37,590 nucleotides of DNA from Actinomycetota bacterium (lineage in GTDB: Bacteria; Actinomycetota; Acidimicrobiia; Acidimicrobiales; Ilumatobacteraceae), in contig CAUJET010000057.1 of the NCBI GenBank assembly GCA_963169665.1, positions 1 through 37,590 on the forward strand, read 5' to 3'. Below are positions 8,168 through 15,903 of this stretch, piece by piece (within the stretch, counting starts at the first letter, position 1; the number at the start of each line of letters is the position of its first letter). Below the pieces are notes generated by a model. That model had not been told where the DNA came from. It did not search any database and saw nothing but the letters and a program-made list of their open reading frames with translations. The translations under genes and the position numbers were made by a program.

Positions 8168-8997
8168 GCGCCACCGCACCGATCGCGGTGTGCCTCAAGT
8201 GGACGCCGGCCCGCCTCGACGGCGGTCCGCTCGGACCCGACGCCGCGGACGACCGCTTCGCCGGCATCTCGCCGGCCGATCGGGCCGCGCTCGAGCTGGC
8301 GCTCCGCCTGGCCGATCGGCTCGGCACCACCGTCACCGCGATCACCGCCGGTCCCGCCGGTGCCGAACGCGCCCTGCGCGACGCCCTCGCCGCCGGAGCC
8401 GAGCGTGCGGTGCGACTCGACATGGCGACCGATGCCGACTCGCGCGACGTGGCGTTCGAGCTCGCCCAGTCGCTGGCCGACGCAGCGATCGTGCTGTGCG
8501 GCGACTACTCCCTCGACCGCGGCAGCGGATCCGTTCCCGCCTTCGTGGCCCATCACCGTCGCATCGCGCAGGCGCTCGGCCTCGTGGACATCGACGTCGA
8601 CACGGCGACGGCCGCAACGGTGCACGCCACACGACGGCTTGACGGCGGTCGTCGCGAGCTGCTCGCGATCCCGCTCCCCTGCGTGCTGTCGGTCGAGGGG
8701 TCGCTCGCCACGCTCCGTCGGGCGCCGCTCCCTCGGGCCCTCGCGAGCCGCTCGGCACACATCGACGTCGTGGCGACCCCACCGGCGCACCACCACGGGG
8801 CACCGGCGATCGTGACCGCCTACCGGCCGCGGGCCCGGGTGATGCCGGCCCCCGCCGGGGAGGTCGTGCTCGACCGCCTGCGCCGGCTCACCGACGCCGG
8901 CACCGCTCCCTCCCGAGGGGAGACGGTGGTGCTCGAACCGCCCGCCGCAGCGGCGCGGATCGTCGACGCGCTGCGCGAATGGGGCTACCTCCCTTGA
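8164..8997 (+). CDS. fixA: Electron transfer flavoprotein beta subunit (FixA/EtfB-like)
   Basis: 277 aa, with a GTG start overlapping fixX by 4 bp. The N-terminus (IAVCLKWTPARLDGGPLGP), the helix SPADRAALELALRLADRLG, and the ITAGPAGAERALRDALAAGAERAVRL block follow the EtfB pattern (KxV ... D..ALE.AL.L...G ... ALAMGADRA). It is more divergent than FixB, and the usual nucleotide-binding loop near residue 120 (CGDYSLDRGSGSVPAF) is altered. It pairs with FixB to form the ETF dimer. Gene order here is B-C-X-A rather than A-B-C-X. I recall a beta-subunit subfamily named for association with mycofactocin, which would fit this divergence. Confidence 0.85.
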   Translation: MSATAPIAVCLKWTPARLDGGPLGPDAADDRFAGISPADRAALELALRLADRLGTTVTAITAGPAGAERALRDALAAGAERAVRLDMATDADSRDVAFELAQSLADAAIVLCGDYSLDRGSGSVPAFVAHHRRIAQALGLVDIDVDTATAATVHATRRLDGGRRELLAIPLPCVLSVEGSLATLRRAPLPRALASRSAHIDVVATPPAHHHGAPAIVTAYRPRARVMPAPAGEVVLDRLRRLTDAGTAPSRGETVVLEPPAAAARIVDALREWGYLP

Positions 8998-9072
8998 TCC
9001 CGCTCCGCCGGTCCAACCGTCGACGAGGTCGCTGAGCAGGTGCGATACCGGTCGATCAGCACTGGTGCTACG

Positions 9073-9088
9073 ACCATGGTCCCATGGT
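9073..9088. promoter_or_regulatory. Inverted repeat upstream of the 9120 gene
   Basis: ACCATGG-tc-CCATGGT is a perfect 7-2-7 inverted repeat, 20-35 nt upstream of the -10 box at 9108. It is a possible operator. It contains an in-frame ATG at 9084, which I therefore do not take as the start. Confidence 0.3.
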
Positions 9089-9107
9089 GATCCGGGGTGA
9101 TCAGCAG

Positions 9108-9113
9108 CAGACT
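9108..9113 (+). promoter_or_regulatory. Possible -10 box for the 9120 gene
   Basis: CAGACT, 6 nt before the GTG at 9120. The hexamer is identical to the one before purE. Confidence 0.3.
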
Positions 9114-9119
9114 GGACAC

Positions 9120-10004
9120 GTGAACCCGACGATCCCCGGCGACCGCACGTCCCCGTCGGCGTCGCTGCGCACGGGCGCCGCTGCTCGCGACACCCGCCCG
9201 GCCCTCATCACCTCGCGTCGCTCCGACGCCGCGAGGGACGCAGTGGGCCCGTCGACCATTCGCAACATGCTCCAGACCGGTCCCGGCCCGCGTCGCCGCC
9301 GGCTGCGGCTGTCCAGCGGAGCGCTCGTCGGCGTGGCCCTGGCCGGGTCGATCGGCGCCGTCACGGCGGTGAACGCCACGCTGTTCCCGAGCCTCGGCCG
9401 CCCCACCACCGAGTCGGTGTGGCAGAACCCGGGCAAGGTCCCGTCAACCGAGGCCGAGCGCACCGATCCCACCACCCCGCGAGCTGGCCGCACGCTGGTC
9501 GTCGATCCGACGGCGCCACCGGTCGTGTCGCCAGCGTCGGCCCGTGCGCTCACCACCACACGTCCGGCATCGTCGAACGCGCCGACCACGTCGATCGAGG
9601 TGCTCCCGGTACCGACCCCCGCTGGCGCCAAGCCCGCCCATTCGGGCAGCACTTCGAACAGCGGCACGGTCACCGGCACGACCATCGCCGCCGTGCCGGC
9701 CGCGGCGCCGGTCGCCGCGACCGGGACGAAGACCGGCGGCGGCTCATCGACGAGTAGCCCGGTCGCCACCGATGACTCCTCCACCTCCGTTCCGGTCGCC
9801 AGGCCGGCGACGGATCCGAGCACCACCGATGCGTCGATGCCGACCGGCACCGGCGGCACGGCCCCCGGCAACACCAGCGACACCAGCGACGACGGCGAGC
9901 GCGACGACCACCAGAGCGGCGACGACCAGAGCGGCGGAGGCAGCAGCAGCGGTGGTGGTGGCGGCGGCAACAGCGGCAAGGGCACGGGCACGGGCGGCGG
10001 CTGA
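9120..10004 (+). CDS. Membrane-anchored low-complexity Ser/Thr/Pro/Gly-rich protein
   Basis: 294 aa from GTG 9120 (306 aa if the ATG at 9084 is used). Not recognised as any family. A basic patch (PRRRRLRLS) precedes one hydrophobic segment, GALVGVALAGSIGAVTAV. The rest is predicted outside the membrane and is rich in Thr, Ser, Pro, Ala and Gly. The last 50 residues switch to Asp/Ser/Gln and then poly-Gly. There is no Cys-containing domain, protease motif or LPXTG-like signal. It looks like a surface spacer or wall-associated protein. It stands between the fix operon and the convergent two-component genes. Codon periodicity is good, but the function is unknown and the start uncertain. Confidence 0.6.
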   Translation: MNPTIPGDRTSPSASLRTGAAARDTRPALITSRRSDAARDAVGPSTIRNMLQTGPGPRRRRLRLSSGALVGVALAGSIGAVTAVNATLFPSLGRPTTESVWQNPGKVPSTEAERTDPTTPRAGRTLVVDPTAPPVVSPASARALTTTRPASSNAPTTSIEVLPVPTPAGAKPAHSGSTSNSGTVTGTTIAAVPAAAPVAATGTKTGGGSSTSSPVATDDSSTSVPVARPATDPSTTDASMPTGTGGTAPGNTSDTSDDGERDDHQSGDDQSGGGSSSGGGGGGNSGKGTGTGGG

Positions 10005-10154
10005 CGCCGCGTCGCATCGAGGACACCCCACGCTCGGGATCGACTCCCCGAGCGATCAGCGAAGCGTCGGTCGACCACCCTCATGTCGGCAGCGGTCGGA
10101 TCGCTCCACGCGATGGCACGTCATGGCACCTCCGGGCGAATCGATCGACTCGGT

Positions 10155-10772
10155 TCAGTCGAGGTGATCCGACGCCCAGATCGCCGCTTGGGTCCGATCG
10201 GTGACGCCGAGGCGCTGGAACACGCTCGTCAGGTGGGCCTTCACCGTGCGTTCGCTGATCCCCAGCCGCCGTGCGATCTGCTTGTTGGCGAGACCGCCGC
10301 GCACGAGGAGGAGCACTTCGCGCTCCCGCTCGGTGAGGTTCACGGTCTCCCGTCGGGTGCGGCGCGACTCGAGCAGCACGCGAGCCGCCTTCGGATCGAG
10401 GGGTGAGCCCCCTTCGTAGACGCTTCGGATGCCAGCGGCGATCTCGTCCGGTTCGGCGTGCTTCAACAGGTAGCCGTCGGCGCCGGCGGTGAGCGCGTCG
10501 AGAATGCGGGTCTGGTCGGAGAACGACGTGAGGACGAGCACGCGGCTGCGCGGGAACCGCTCGGAGATGCGTCGGGTTGCCTCCACGCCGTCGAGTTCGG
10601 GCATCGAGAGATCCATCAGGACCACGTCGGGGTCGGTGTCGGCCACGACGTCGATCGCCTCGAGTCCGTTGGACGCCGTGCCGACGAGCTGGATGTCCTC
10701 CGTGGTCGCGAGCAGCTGCTCGAGTCCCGATCGGACGACGACGTGATCGTCCACGACGACGACGCGGATCAC
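10155..10772 (-). CDS. NarL/LuxR-family response regulator
   Basis: 205 aa. The receiver domain spans residues 1-120 with acidic pair Asp8/Asp9, phospho-acceptor Asp54 in LMDLSMPELDG, Thr82 and Lys104. A LuxR-type helix-turn-helix spans residues about 140-205 with TEREREVLLLV and NKQIARRLGISERTVKAHL. It is a DNA-binding output regulator phosphorylated by the kinase encoded just upstream, whose stop overlaps this start by 4 bp (ATGA). Targets cannot be read from the sequence. The nearest candidates are the divergent TetR-mftE-mftF unit and the convergent 9120 gene. Confidence 0.94.
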   Translation of the reverse strand: MIRVVVVDDHVVVRSGLEQLLATTEDIQLVGTASNGLEAIDVVADTDPDVVLMDLSMPELDGVEATRRISERFPRSRVLVLTSFSDQTRILDALTAGADGYLLKHAEPDEIAAGIRSVYEGGSPLDPKAARVLLESRRTRRETVNLTEREREVLLLVRGGLANKQIARRLGISERTVKAHLTSVFQRLGVTDRTQAAIWASDHLD

Positions 10773-12127
10773 GACGGCACCTGCCCACGGGCCATGCCGC
10801 GCACCGGCACATCGACGAGCACGCTCGTCCCCTGACCGGGGAGCGAGCGAGCCTCGAGCGAACCGCCCATGTCCGCGACCAGGTCTGCCAGTGAGCGCAG
10901 TCCCACGTGTCCCTCCGTCCCTCGGTCGGCCAGTTGTTCGGCCGAGAACCCGCGGCCGTCGTCCTCGACGGACAGCCGCACGCGATGATCGTTGCAGAAC
11001 CGGAGATCGACGCGCACATGCCGTGCATGCGAGTGGGCGGCGACGTTGCGCAACGCCTCCTGCGCAGTGCGGTACATCAGAGCGGTGACGTCACGCGGCA
11101 GCTCGCCGCCGGCGAGGTCGACGGTGAGTTCGGTGTCCACTCCGCGTGCGGCGAGGCCGCTCAGCAGGTCGCCGACGGCGGACTCGAGCCCCTCTTCGTA
11201 CAGGTTCGGCGGGTAGATCTCGACCAGCAGGGAGCGCAGCGACTTGATGCTGTTCCGGATCGCCGAGGAGGCCTCGAGCACCTGCGTTCGTGGGATCTCG
11301 TCGGCGCGACCGAGCGCGGCGAGCCCGAGCGACACGCCGGTGAGTTCTTGGACCACCCCATCGTGGAGGTCGCTCGCGATGCGTCGGCGCTCGTTGTCCG
11401 AGGCGTCGATCGCATGGCGCAGCAGCCGTTCGCGTTCGACCTGGCCGGCGCGCAGTCGACGGGCCATCGACCAGGCCAGCGGGATCTGCACCAGCTGTAG
11501 CAGGACGAGCGCGCCGATCGCGATCGGCGCGAACTGCGACCACAGCCTGCGGCCCACCGCAGCGACGCCGCTGTAGCGGAAGTAGGCCTCGTAGAGCACC
11601 GGTTCGCCCGTGGTGGTGTAGAGCTGCTGGTACACCTCGAGCAGCTTCGACTCCGTCTCGAACTGGTTCTCGTCGGAGGTGAGATCGCTCACTTCGGCAT
11701 GCGCCTCGCCGGTGATGAGCACCTCGACCTTGTCGCCCGCGAGTTCGAACTGCTGGCCGATCAGACGCGACTCGTCGGAGTAGAGCACCACGCCGTCCTG
11801 CGACCAGAGCTTGACGCGCACGAGCGAACCCTTGAGAACGGTGTCGCGCACCGACTGATCGAGGTGTTCGAGCGCGTCGCGATCCTGTTCCATCAGGCGC
11901 GGATCGAGCAGTGGCTCGATGATCCCCTTGCCGGTGGTGTAGGTGACTCGTTGCGCGTCGGCGATGGCCTGGTCGGTGCCGATACGTCGGCTGGCGAGGG
12001 CAGTGAGGGCGCTGACGAGGGCCAGGACGACCACACCGGCGACGGCGAACCTGCCGATGAGGCGAGCGACGGAGATGGGCTCCTTCAGGTCGAGCTCCTC
12101 GGTCTCACGACGTCCGCCACGGCGCAT
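10769..12127 (-). CDS. DesK/NarX-type sensor histidine kinase
   Basis: 452 aa. Membrane segments lie at about residues 25-45 and 200-222, flanking an extracytoplasmic sensor domain of about 150 residues with no recognised fold. A HisKA_3 phospho-acceptor domain follows with His255 in RRRIASDLHDGVVQELTG. The HATPase_c domain has the N-box QEALRNVAAHSHA near residue 365 and the G-box EDDGRGF near residue 397. It phosphorylates the NarL-type regulator encoded immediately downstream. The signal is unknown. The ATG at 12127 is chosen because it is the first start giving a basic N-terminus before the first membrane segment. I see no convincing -10 box for it. Confidence 0.93.
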   Translation of the reverse strand: MRRGGRRETEELDLKEPISVARLIGRFAVAGVVVLALVSALTALASRRIGTDQAIADAQRVTYTTGKGIIEPLLDPRLMEQDRDALEHLDQSVRDTVLKGSLVRVKLWSQDGVVLYSDESRLIGQQFELAGDKVEVLITGEAHAEVSDLTSDENQFETESKLLEVYQQLYTTTGEPVLYEAYFRYSGVAAVGRRLWSQFAPIAIGALVLLQLVQIPLAWSMARRLRAGQVERERLLRHAIDASDNERRRIASDLHDGVVQELTGVSLGLAALGRADEIPRTQVLEASSAIRNSIKSLRSLLVEIYPPNLYEEGLESAVGDLLSGLAARGVDTELTVDLAGGELPRDVTALMYRTAQEALRNVAAHSHARHVRVDLRFCNDHRVRLSVEDDGRGFSAEQLADRGTEGHVGLRSLADLVADMGGSLEARSLPGQGTSVLVDVPVRGMARGQVPS

Positions 12128-12381
12128 GCGTGCATGCTCGCATCTCGATCGCCCTGGTCACAACGGGCGGGAGCCCGTGATCCCGTTCGGTCCGCCGCGG
12201 CGGAACCAGACCGTGTGCGGCCGTCCCCGTCCAGCCGATCGCTCGCCCGGCGCTCGCCACCGGCACGACGCACGCGGCTCGGTCGTCCCGACGTCGGGGC
12301 GCGCAGTGTGAGGTCCACCCGGCCACCCTCCTCGCCGAGAGGTCCCACGCGCCAGTGTTCGATGGTCCTAGTACCCGTCAC

Positions 12382-12404
12382 GCCCGATCCGACGCCGATC
12401 GGGC
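12382..12404. promoter_or_regulatory. Putative operator of the TetR-mftE-mftF unit
   Basis: Perfect inverted repeat GCCCGATC-cgacgcc-GATCGGGC (8-7-8), ending 16 nt before the -10 box and so overlapping the expected -35 position. Its size and place are typical of a TetR autoregulatory operator. Confidence 0.5.
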
Positions 12405-12420
12405 ATCGGATCGACCGGAG

Positions 12421-12426
12421 TATCGT
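12421..12426 (+). promoter_or_regulatory. -10 box of the TetR-mftE-mftF operon
   Basis: TATCGT, exactly 7 nt before the ATG at 12434. With the operator-like repeat just upstream, it supports a leaderless transcript starting at this ATG rather than at the in-frame ATG at 12362, which lies upstream of the repeat. Confidence 0.5.
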
Positions 12427-12433
12427 GCCCGCG

Positions 12434-13096
12434 ATGGTGTGGCTGTCGGGTGGACCCGGGATCGAAGGGATCGAGGGGATCGAGCGGATCGACGCGATCG
12501 AATCGATCGCGGTGCCCCACGAGATCGACGAGGTGGGTGCGACCTTGTTGCGTGCGGCCAACGACGTGCTCGCCGAGGAGGGACCGGCCGCGCTCACCGT
12601 GCGGCGCATCGCTGCGGTCGCCGGCGTGAGCACGATGAACGTGTACTCCCGCTTCGGGGGCAAGGACGGGGTGGTCGATCACCTGTACGTGGAGGGCTTC
12701 ACCCGCCTCCGCCGGGCGCTCGAAGCGGCCACCCCCACGGACGACCCGATGGTCGACCTCCGGGCCGCCGGTGCGGCATACCGACGCTTCGCCCTCGACC
12801 ACCCCACCTACTACGCGGTGATGTTCGATGCCGTGGTCGAATTCGAGCCGTCGGCCCATGCACTGATCACCGCCGGACGCACGCTGCAGGTGCTCGCCGA
12901 TCGGCTCGAACGGGCGATGGAGGTCGGGGTGCTGCGGCGATCCGACCCGCTGGTGACGGCGGCCTCGGTCTGGGCAGCGTGCCACGGCGTGGTGAGCCTC
13001 GAGCGCGGACGACTCGGCCCGCCCGGCCTCGACTGGGCCGCCGTGTACGACGTCACCACCGCTGCGTTGATGGCCGGCCTGGCCGCCGGACGATGA
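12434..13096 (+). CDS. TetR/AcrR-family transcriptional regulator
   Basis: 220 aa. The N-terminal helix-turn-helix domain spans residues about 33-80 (ATLLRAANDVLAEEGPAALT, then VRRIAAVAGVSTMNVYSRFGGK). The C-terminal ligand-binding domain resembles the WHG/TetR_C subgroup (YRRFALDHPTYYAVMF near residue 115). Residues 9-26 are an odd six-fold Gly/Arg/Ala-Ile-Glu repeat encoded by a 9-bp tandem repeat. The stop overlaps mftE by 4 bp (ATGA), so it is translationally coupled to mftE and mftF and probably represses them through the palindrome at 12382-12404. It could be an MftR-type regulator, but I cannot assign that from the sequence alone. Confidence 0.9.
   Translation: MVWLSGGPGIEGIEGIERIDAIESIAVPHEIDEVGATLLRAANDVLAEEGPAALTVRRIAAVAGVSTMNVYSRFGGKDGVVDHLYVEGFTRLRRALEAATPTDDPMVDLRAAGAAYRRFALDHPTYYAVMFDAVVEFEPSAHALITAGRTLQVLADRLERAMEVGVLRRSDPLVTAASVWAACHGVVSLERGRLGPPGLDWAAVYDVTTAALMAGLAAGR
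12458..12511 (+). repeat. Imperfect 9-bp tandem repeat in the TetR N-terminus
   Basis: Six consecutive 9-bp units of the form GGGATCGAR (the first three nearly identical, the last degenerate), encoding GIE-GIE-GIE-RID-AIE-SIA. Unit length is a multiple of three, so copy changes would keep the frame. Confidence 0.75.
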
Positions 13097-13851
13097 CGCA
13101 GCCCACGCAGGGTCCCGCTCCGCTCGAGACCGCTCACTCGGCACGGTCGCTGGGCGGGCGCACCTGGCCGAGCATCGCACGCGAGCACCCGCTGCCGATG
13201 CTGGTCGTGCCGATCGGCTCGTGCGAGCAACACGGACCGCACCTGCCGTTCGACACCGACACCCGCGTCGCCGTCACCCTCGCCCAGCAGTTCGCCGGCC
13301 AGGCTGCCGCGATGTGGCCGCTGGCGAGAGGCGAGGTGCTCGTCGCCCCGCCGATCACGATCACCGCGAGCGGCGAGCATGCCGGGTTCCCGGGCACCTT
13401 GAGCATCGGCACCGAGGTGATGACCGAACTGATCGTGGAGTTGGTGCGATCCGCCGACTGGGCGGCCGGTGTCGTGCTCGTCAACGGACACGGGGGCAAT
13501 GCGGCCGCCGTGCGCCGGGCCGTCGCACAGAGCATCGGCGACGGACGTCGAGTGCTGGCCTGGTGGCCGCAGGTCACCGGCGCCGACGCCCACGCCGGGC
13601 ACACCGAGACCTCGCTCATGCTCGCGATCGACCCGGGCTCGGTCCGGCTCGATCAGGCCGCCGCCGGTCGTCGGGAACACGTCTCAGAGCTGATCGACGA
13701 CCTGCGTCGCGGCGGCGTGTCGGCCGTGAGTCCGAACGGCGTGTTGGGCGATCCCACGACGGCGACGGCGGCCCACGGACGCTCCCTCCTCGCCCGGCTC
13801 GTCGCCGATCTGTTCGCGACGGTGGACGAGTGGTGGACCTCCCAGCCGTGA
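13093..13851 (+). CDS. mftE: Mycofactocin precursor peptide peptidase MftE
   Basis: 252 aa creatininase-family metallopeptidase. Family knowledge: MftE cleaves the MftC-modified MftA peptide to release the Val-Tyr-derived core (AHDP) of mycofactocin. Metal-binding and catalytic motifs are all present: VPIGSCEQHGPHLPFDTDTR (residues about 38-57), VLVNGHGGN near residue 132, and DAHAGHTETSLML near residue 167. GVLGDPTTATAAHG near residue 217 is a strong MftE hallmark. The start overlaps the TetR stop by 4 bp, and mftF begins 7 bp after this stop. MftA, MftB, MftC and MftD are not in the window. Confidence 0.95.
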   Translation: MTQPTQGPAPLETAHSARSLGGRTWPSIAREHPLPMLVVPIGSCEQHGPHLPFDTDTRVAVTLAQQFAGQAAAMWPLARGEVLVAPPITITASGEHAGFPGTLSIGTEVMTELIVELVRSADWAAGVVLVNGHGGNAAAVRRAVAQSIGDGRRVLAWWPQVTGADAHAGHTETSLMLAIDPGSVRLDQAAAGRREHVSELIDDLRRGGVSAVSPNGVLGDPTTATAAHGRSLLARLVADLFATVDEWWTSQP

Positions 13852-13858
13852 TCGGACC

Positions 13859-15328
13859 GTGGACCCCGTGACCACGGCGGACCGGTACCGACTCGACGGG
13901 TCGTACCGGCGCCCTGCCGACGGTCGGGTGGTGATCGGTGGTTCGCCACTGCGGCTGCTCACCCTGTCGGCCGGAGGTGTCGACGTGCTGCGCGACCTCG
14001 AGCGCGACGGCTCACCGAGCGTGCGCTCGGCGGCCGTGGCGACGTTGCTGGAACGGCTGCTCGACCTGGGCATCGTCCATCCGGTGCACGAGGACCCGAT
14101 GCCGGCCGATGCGGCGGTCGGTGCGTCGACGGTCGTGATCCCGTTCCATCGCGACGGCGGCGACGTCGGACCTGCCCTCCCTGCCGTGGTCGCGTCGTCG
14201 GGCTGCGCGGCGATCGTCGTCGACGACGCCTCGTCGCCCGCGCTCGGCCCCGACGAGGTGGCCGACGCGCGCATCGTCCGCCTCGATCGCAACGTGGGGC
14301 CCGGCGGTGCCCGCAACGCGGGCCTCGCCCACGTCGACACGCCGTTCGTCGCGTTCGTCGACGCCGACGTCGAGATCGACGAGTCGGTGATCCGCCGGCT
14401 GCTCTCGTGGTTCGACGACCCGAGGGTCGCGCTCGTCGCTCCCCGCATCCGCGCCGCCCGGGCCACTGGACGGCTCGCCCGGTTCGAGGCGATGCGGTCG
14501 CCGCTCGACCTCGGTGCGGAGCCGGCACGGGTCGCGCCGACGACACGCGTGTCGTACGTGCCGGCGGCCGTGGTCGTGTGCCGCACCGAGGCGCTGCGCG
14601 CCGTCGAGGGCTTCGACGAGTCGCTGCGCTGGGGCGAGGACGTCGACCTCGTGTGGCGGTTGCAGGAGGCCGGCTGGCGGTGCCGGTACGAACCGACCGT
14701 GGTGGCCCGGCATCGGACGCGCACCTCACTGCGCGCCTGGCTCGAGCAGCGGTTCCGCTACGGCACGTCAGCGGCGCCGCTCGCGGCGCGGCACCCGGGC
14801 GTGTTGGCCCCTGTGCGGATGAGCGGCTGGAGTGCCGCGACCTGGGCGCCGGTCGCAGCTGGCGTCCCGCTGCTCGGCATCGCGATCGGCGTCGGCACGA
14901 CCGTGGCGCTGGTGCGCAAACTGCGCCAGGTGCCGGCGATGGAATCGTTGCGCCTGGCGGGCATGGGCAACCTGTACGCGGGTCGCCTGCTCGCGGCGAC
15001 CCTCACCCGGGCCTGGTGGCCACTCGCCGCAACGGCGGCCGTGGTGTCGCGTCGTGGCCGCCGCGTCGTGCTCGCTGCGATCGTGGTGCCGATCGTCCTC
15101 GACCGCCGCACGGATCGAGCCGGACGGGCGCCGGACACCGCCGACCAGCACCTCCAGGAGGAGGGCACGGTCGATCCGATCACCTATGCCGCGCTGCACC
15201 TCCTCGACGACGTGGCCTACGGCACCGGGGTCTGGGTCGGGGCCTGGCGCCGACGGTCTGCTGCTGCCCTGCTGCCGAGCTTGGAGTCGTGGCCGCCGCG
15301 GGAGCCGCGTCGGCCGACGGGCAGCTGA
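13859..15328 (+). CDS. mftF: Mycofactocin glycosyltransferase MftF
   Basis: 489 aa. Residues about 1-85 have the MftF N-terminal region (IGGSPLRLLTLSAGG ... LLDLGIVHPV). Residues about 90-300 form a GT2 (GT-A) glycosyltransferase with VVDDASSP, RNVGPGGARNAGLAHVDT, the metal-binding FVDADVEI, and the catalytic GFDESLRWGEDVDLVWRL block. SPLDLGAEPARVAPTTRVSY is typical of MftF. The C-terminal third has hydrophobic segments and ends with YAALHLLDDVAYGTGVWVG, a conserved MftF tail. Family knowledge: it adds beta-1,4-linked glucoses to mycofactocin. GTG 13859 is taken as the start. GTG 13868 is equally possible. Confidence 0.95.
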   Translation: MDPVTTADRYRLDGSYRRPADGRVVIGGSPLRLLTLSAGGVDVLRDLERDGSPSVRSAAVATLLERLLDLGIVHPVHEDPMPADAAVGASTVVIPFHRDGGDVGPALPAVVASSGCAAIVVDDASSPALGPDEVADARIVRLDRNVGPGGARNAGLAHVDTPFVAFVDADVEIDESVIRRLLSWFDDPRVALVAPRIRAARATGRLARFEAMRSPLDLGAEPARVAPTTRVSYVPAAVVVCRTEALRAVEGFDESLRWGEDVDLVWRLQEAGWRCRYEPTVVARHRTRTSLRAWLEQRFRYGTSAAPLAARHPGVLAPVRMSGWSAATWAPVAAGVPLLGIAIGVGTTVALVRKLRQVPAMESLRLAGMGNLYAGRLLAATLTRAWWPLAATAAVVSRRGRRVVLAAIVVPIVLDRRTDRAGRAPDTADQHLQEEGTVDPITYAALHLLDDVAYGTGVWVGAWRRRSAAALLPSLESWPPREPRRPTGS

Positions 15329-15338
15329 CCGGCGCGGG

Positions 15339-15884
15339 TCAGACCGTGGTGGGCGTCGACGTCGCGTCGGACCGGGCGATCAGCGCGGCCTGCGCAGCGA
15401 GGCGGCCACTGATGTCGTTGCACGACTCGCACACGTCGGCCGGGATGATGCCCCAGGCCATCAACCGTCCGAACACGATGCAGCCGAGGCACACGGCGAA
15501 CGCCGCCTCGAGCGTCGCTGCCACGGCGAGGCCGGCGATGAGGACCACCGCGACGACATCGGCGCCGGCGAGCTCGGCGATCAGTGCGCCGCCGCTGAAC
15601 ACGAGACCGACACCCTGCGCGAAGCGCTTGGGCGGACCGGGCACGAAGCGGTGCTCGACGTGCAGCCGAGGCGTGATCACCTCGGTGACCAGCCGACCGA
15701 GCGGGCTGAAGCGAGGACCGGCCAGCACGCGGGCGAGGAACCCGAACGCGAGCGGCACGAGCACCCACCACTCGCGGATGACGAGATAGGCGATCGACTG
15801 GAGCACGGCACCGGTGGCGACGAGGCGCGCCGAGGTCTCGTTGACGGGATTGGGGAATCCGAACCAGGGACGACGCTCAGCCAT
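15339..15884 (-). CDS. DUF4395 integral membrane protein
   Basis: 181 aa from ATG 15884 (a GTG 6 bp further upstream is possible, but the ATG is 6 nt from a TAGCCT box). The sequence fits DUF4395: NPVNETSARLVATGAVLQ at the start, GPRFSPLGRLV near residue 55, VPGPPKRFAQGVGLVFSGG near residue 80, and CLGCIVFGRLMAWGIIP with a nearby CESC near the C-terminus. About four membrane segments. The CxxC/CxxC pair suggests metal or thiol chemistry, but the family has no settled function. The gene converges on mftF and is divergent from the racemase-like gene. Confidence 0.8.
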   Translation of the reverse strand: MAERRPWFGFPNPVNETSARLVATGAVLQSIAYLVIREWWVLVPLAFGFLARVLAGPRFSPLGRLVTEVITPRLHVEHRFVPGPPKRFAQGVGLVFSGGALIAELAGADVVAVVLIAGLAVAATLEAAFAVCLGCIVFGRLMAWGIIPADVCESCNDISGRLAAQAALIARSDATSTPTTV

Positions 15885-15890
15885 ACCCAC

Positions 15891-15896
15891 AGGCTA
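15891..15896 (-). promoter_or_regulatory. -10 box of the DUF4395 gene
   Basis: TAGCCT on the minus strand, 6 nt before the ATG at 15884. Confidence 0.45.
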
Positions 15897-15903
15897 GAGC
15901 CAC

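Larger units (their letters stand above)
12128..12433. other. Divergent intergenic region with several palindromes
   Basis: 306 bp between the sensor kinase (-) and the TetR gene (+). It holds ACGGGC-ggga-GCCCGT (12163-12178), a 14-bp palindrome TCCGCCGCGGCGGA (12191-12204), the 8-7-8 operator-like repeat at 12382-12404 and the -10 box at 12421. Open frames through the region have no domain similarity that I recognise. Confidence 0.6.

Noticed and set aside
11699..12433. Long in-frame extension upstream of the TetR ATG
   Set aside because: It is antisense to the sensor kinase and crosses the operator-like repeat and -10 box.
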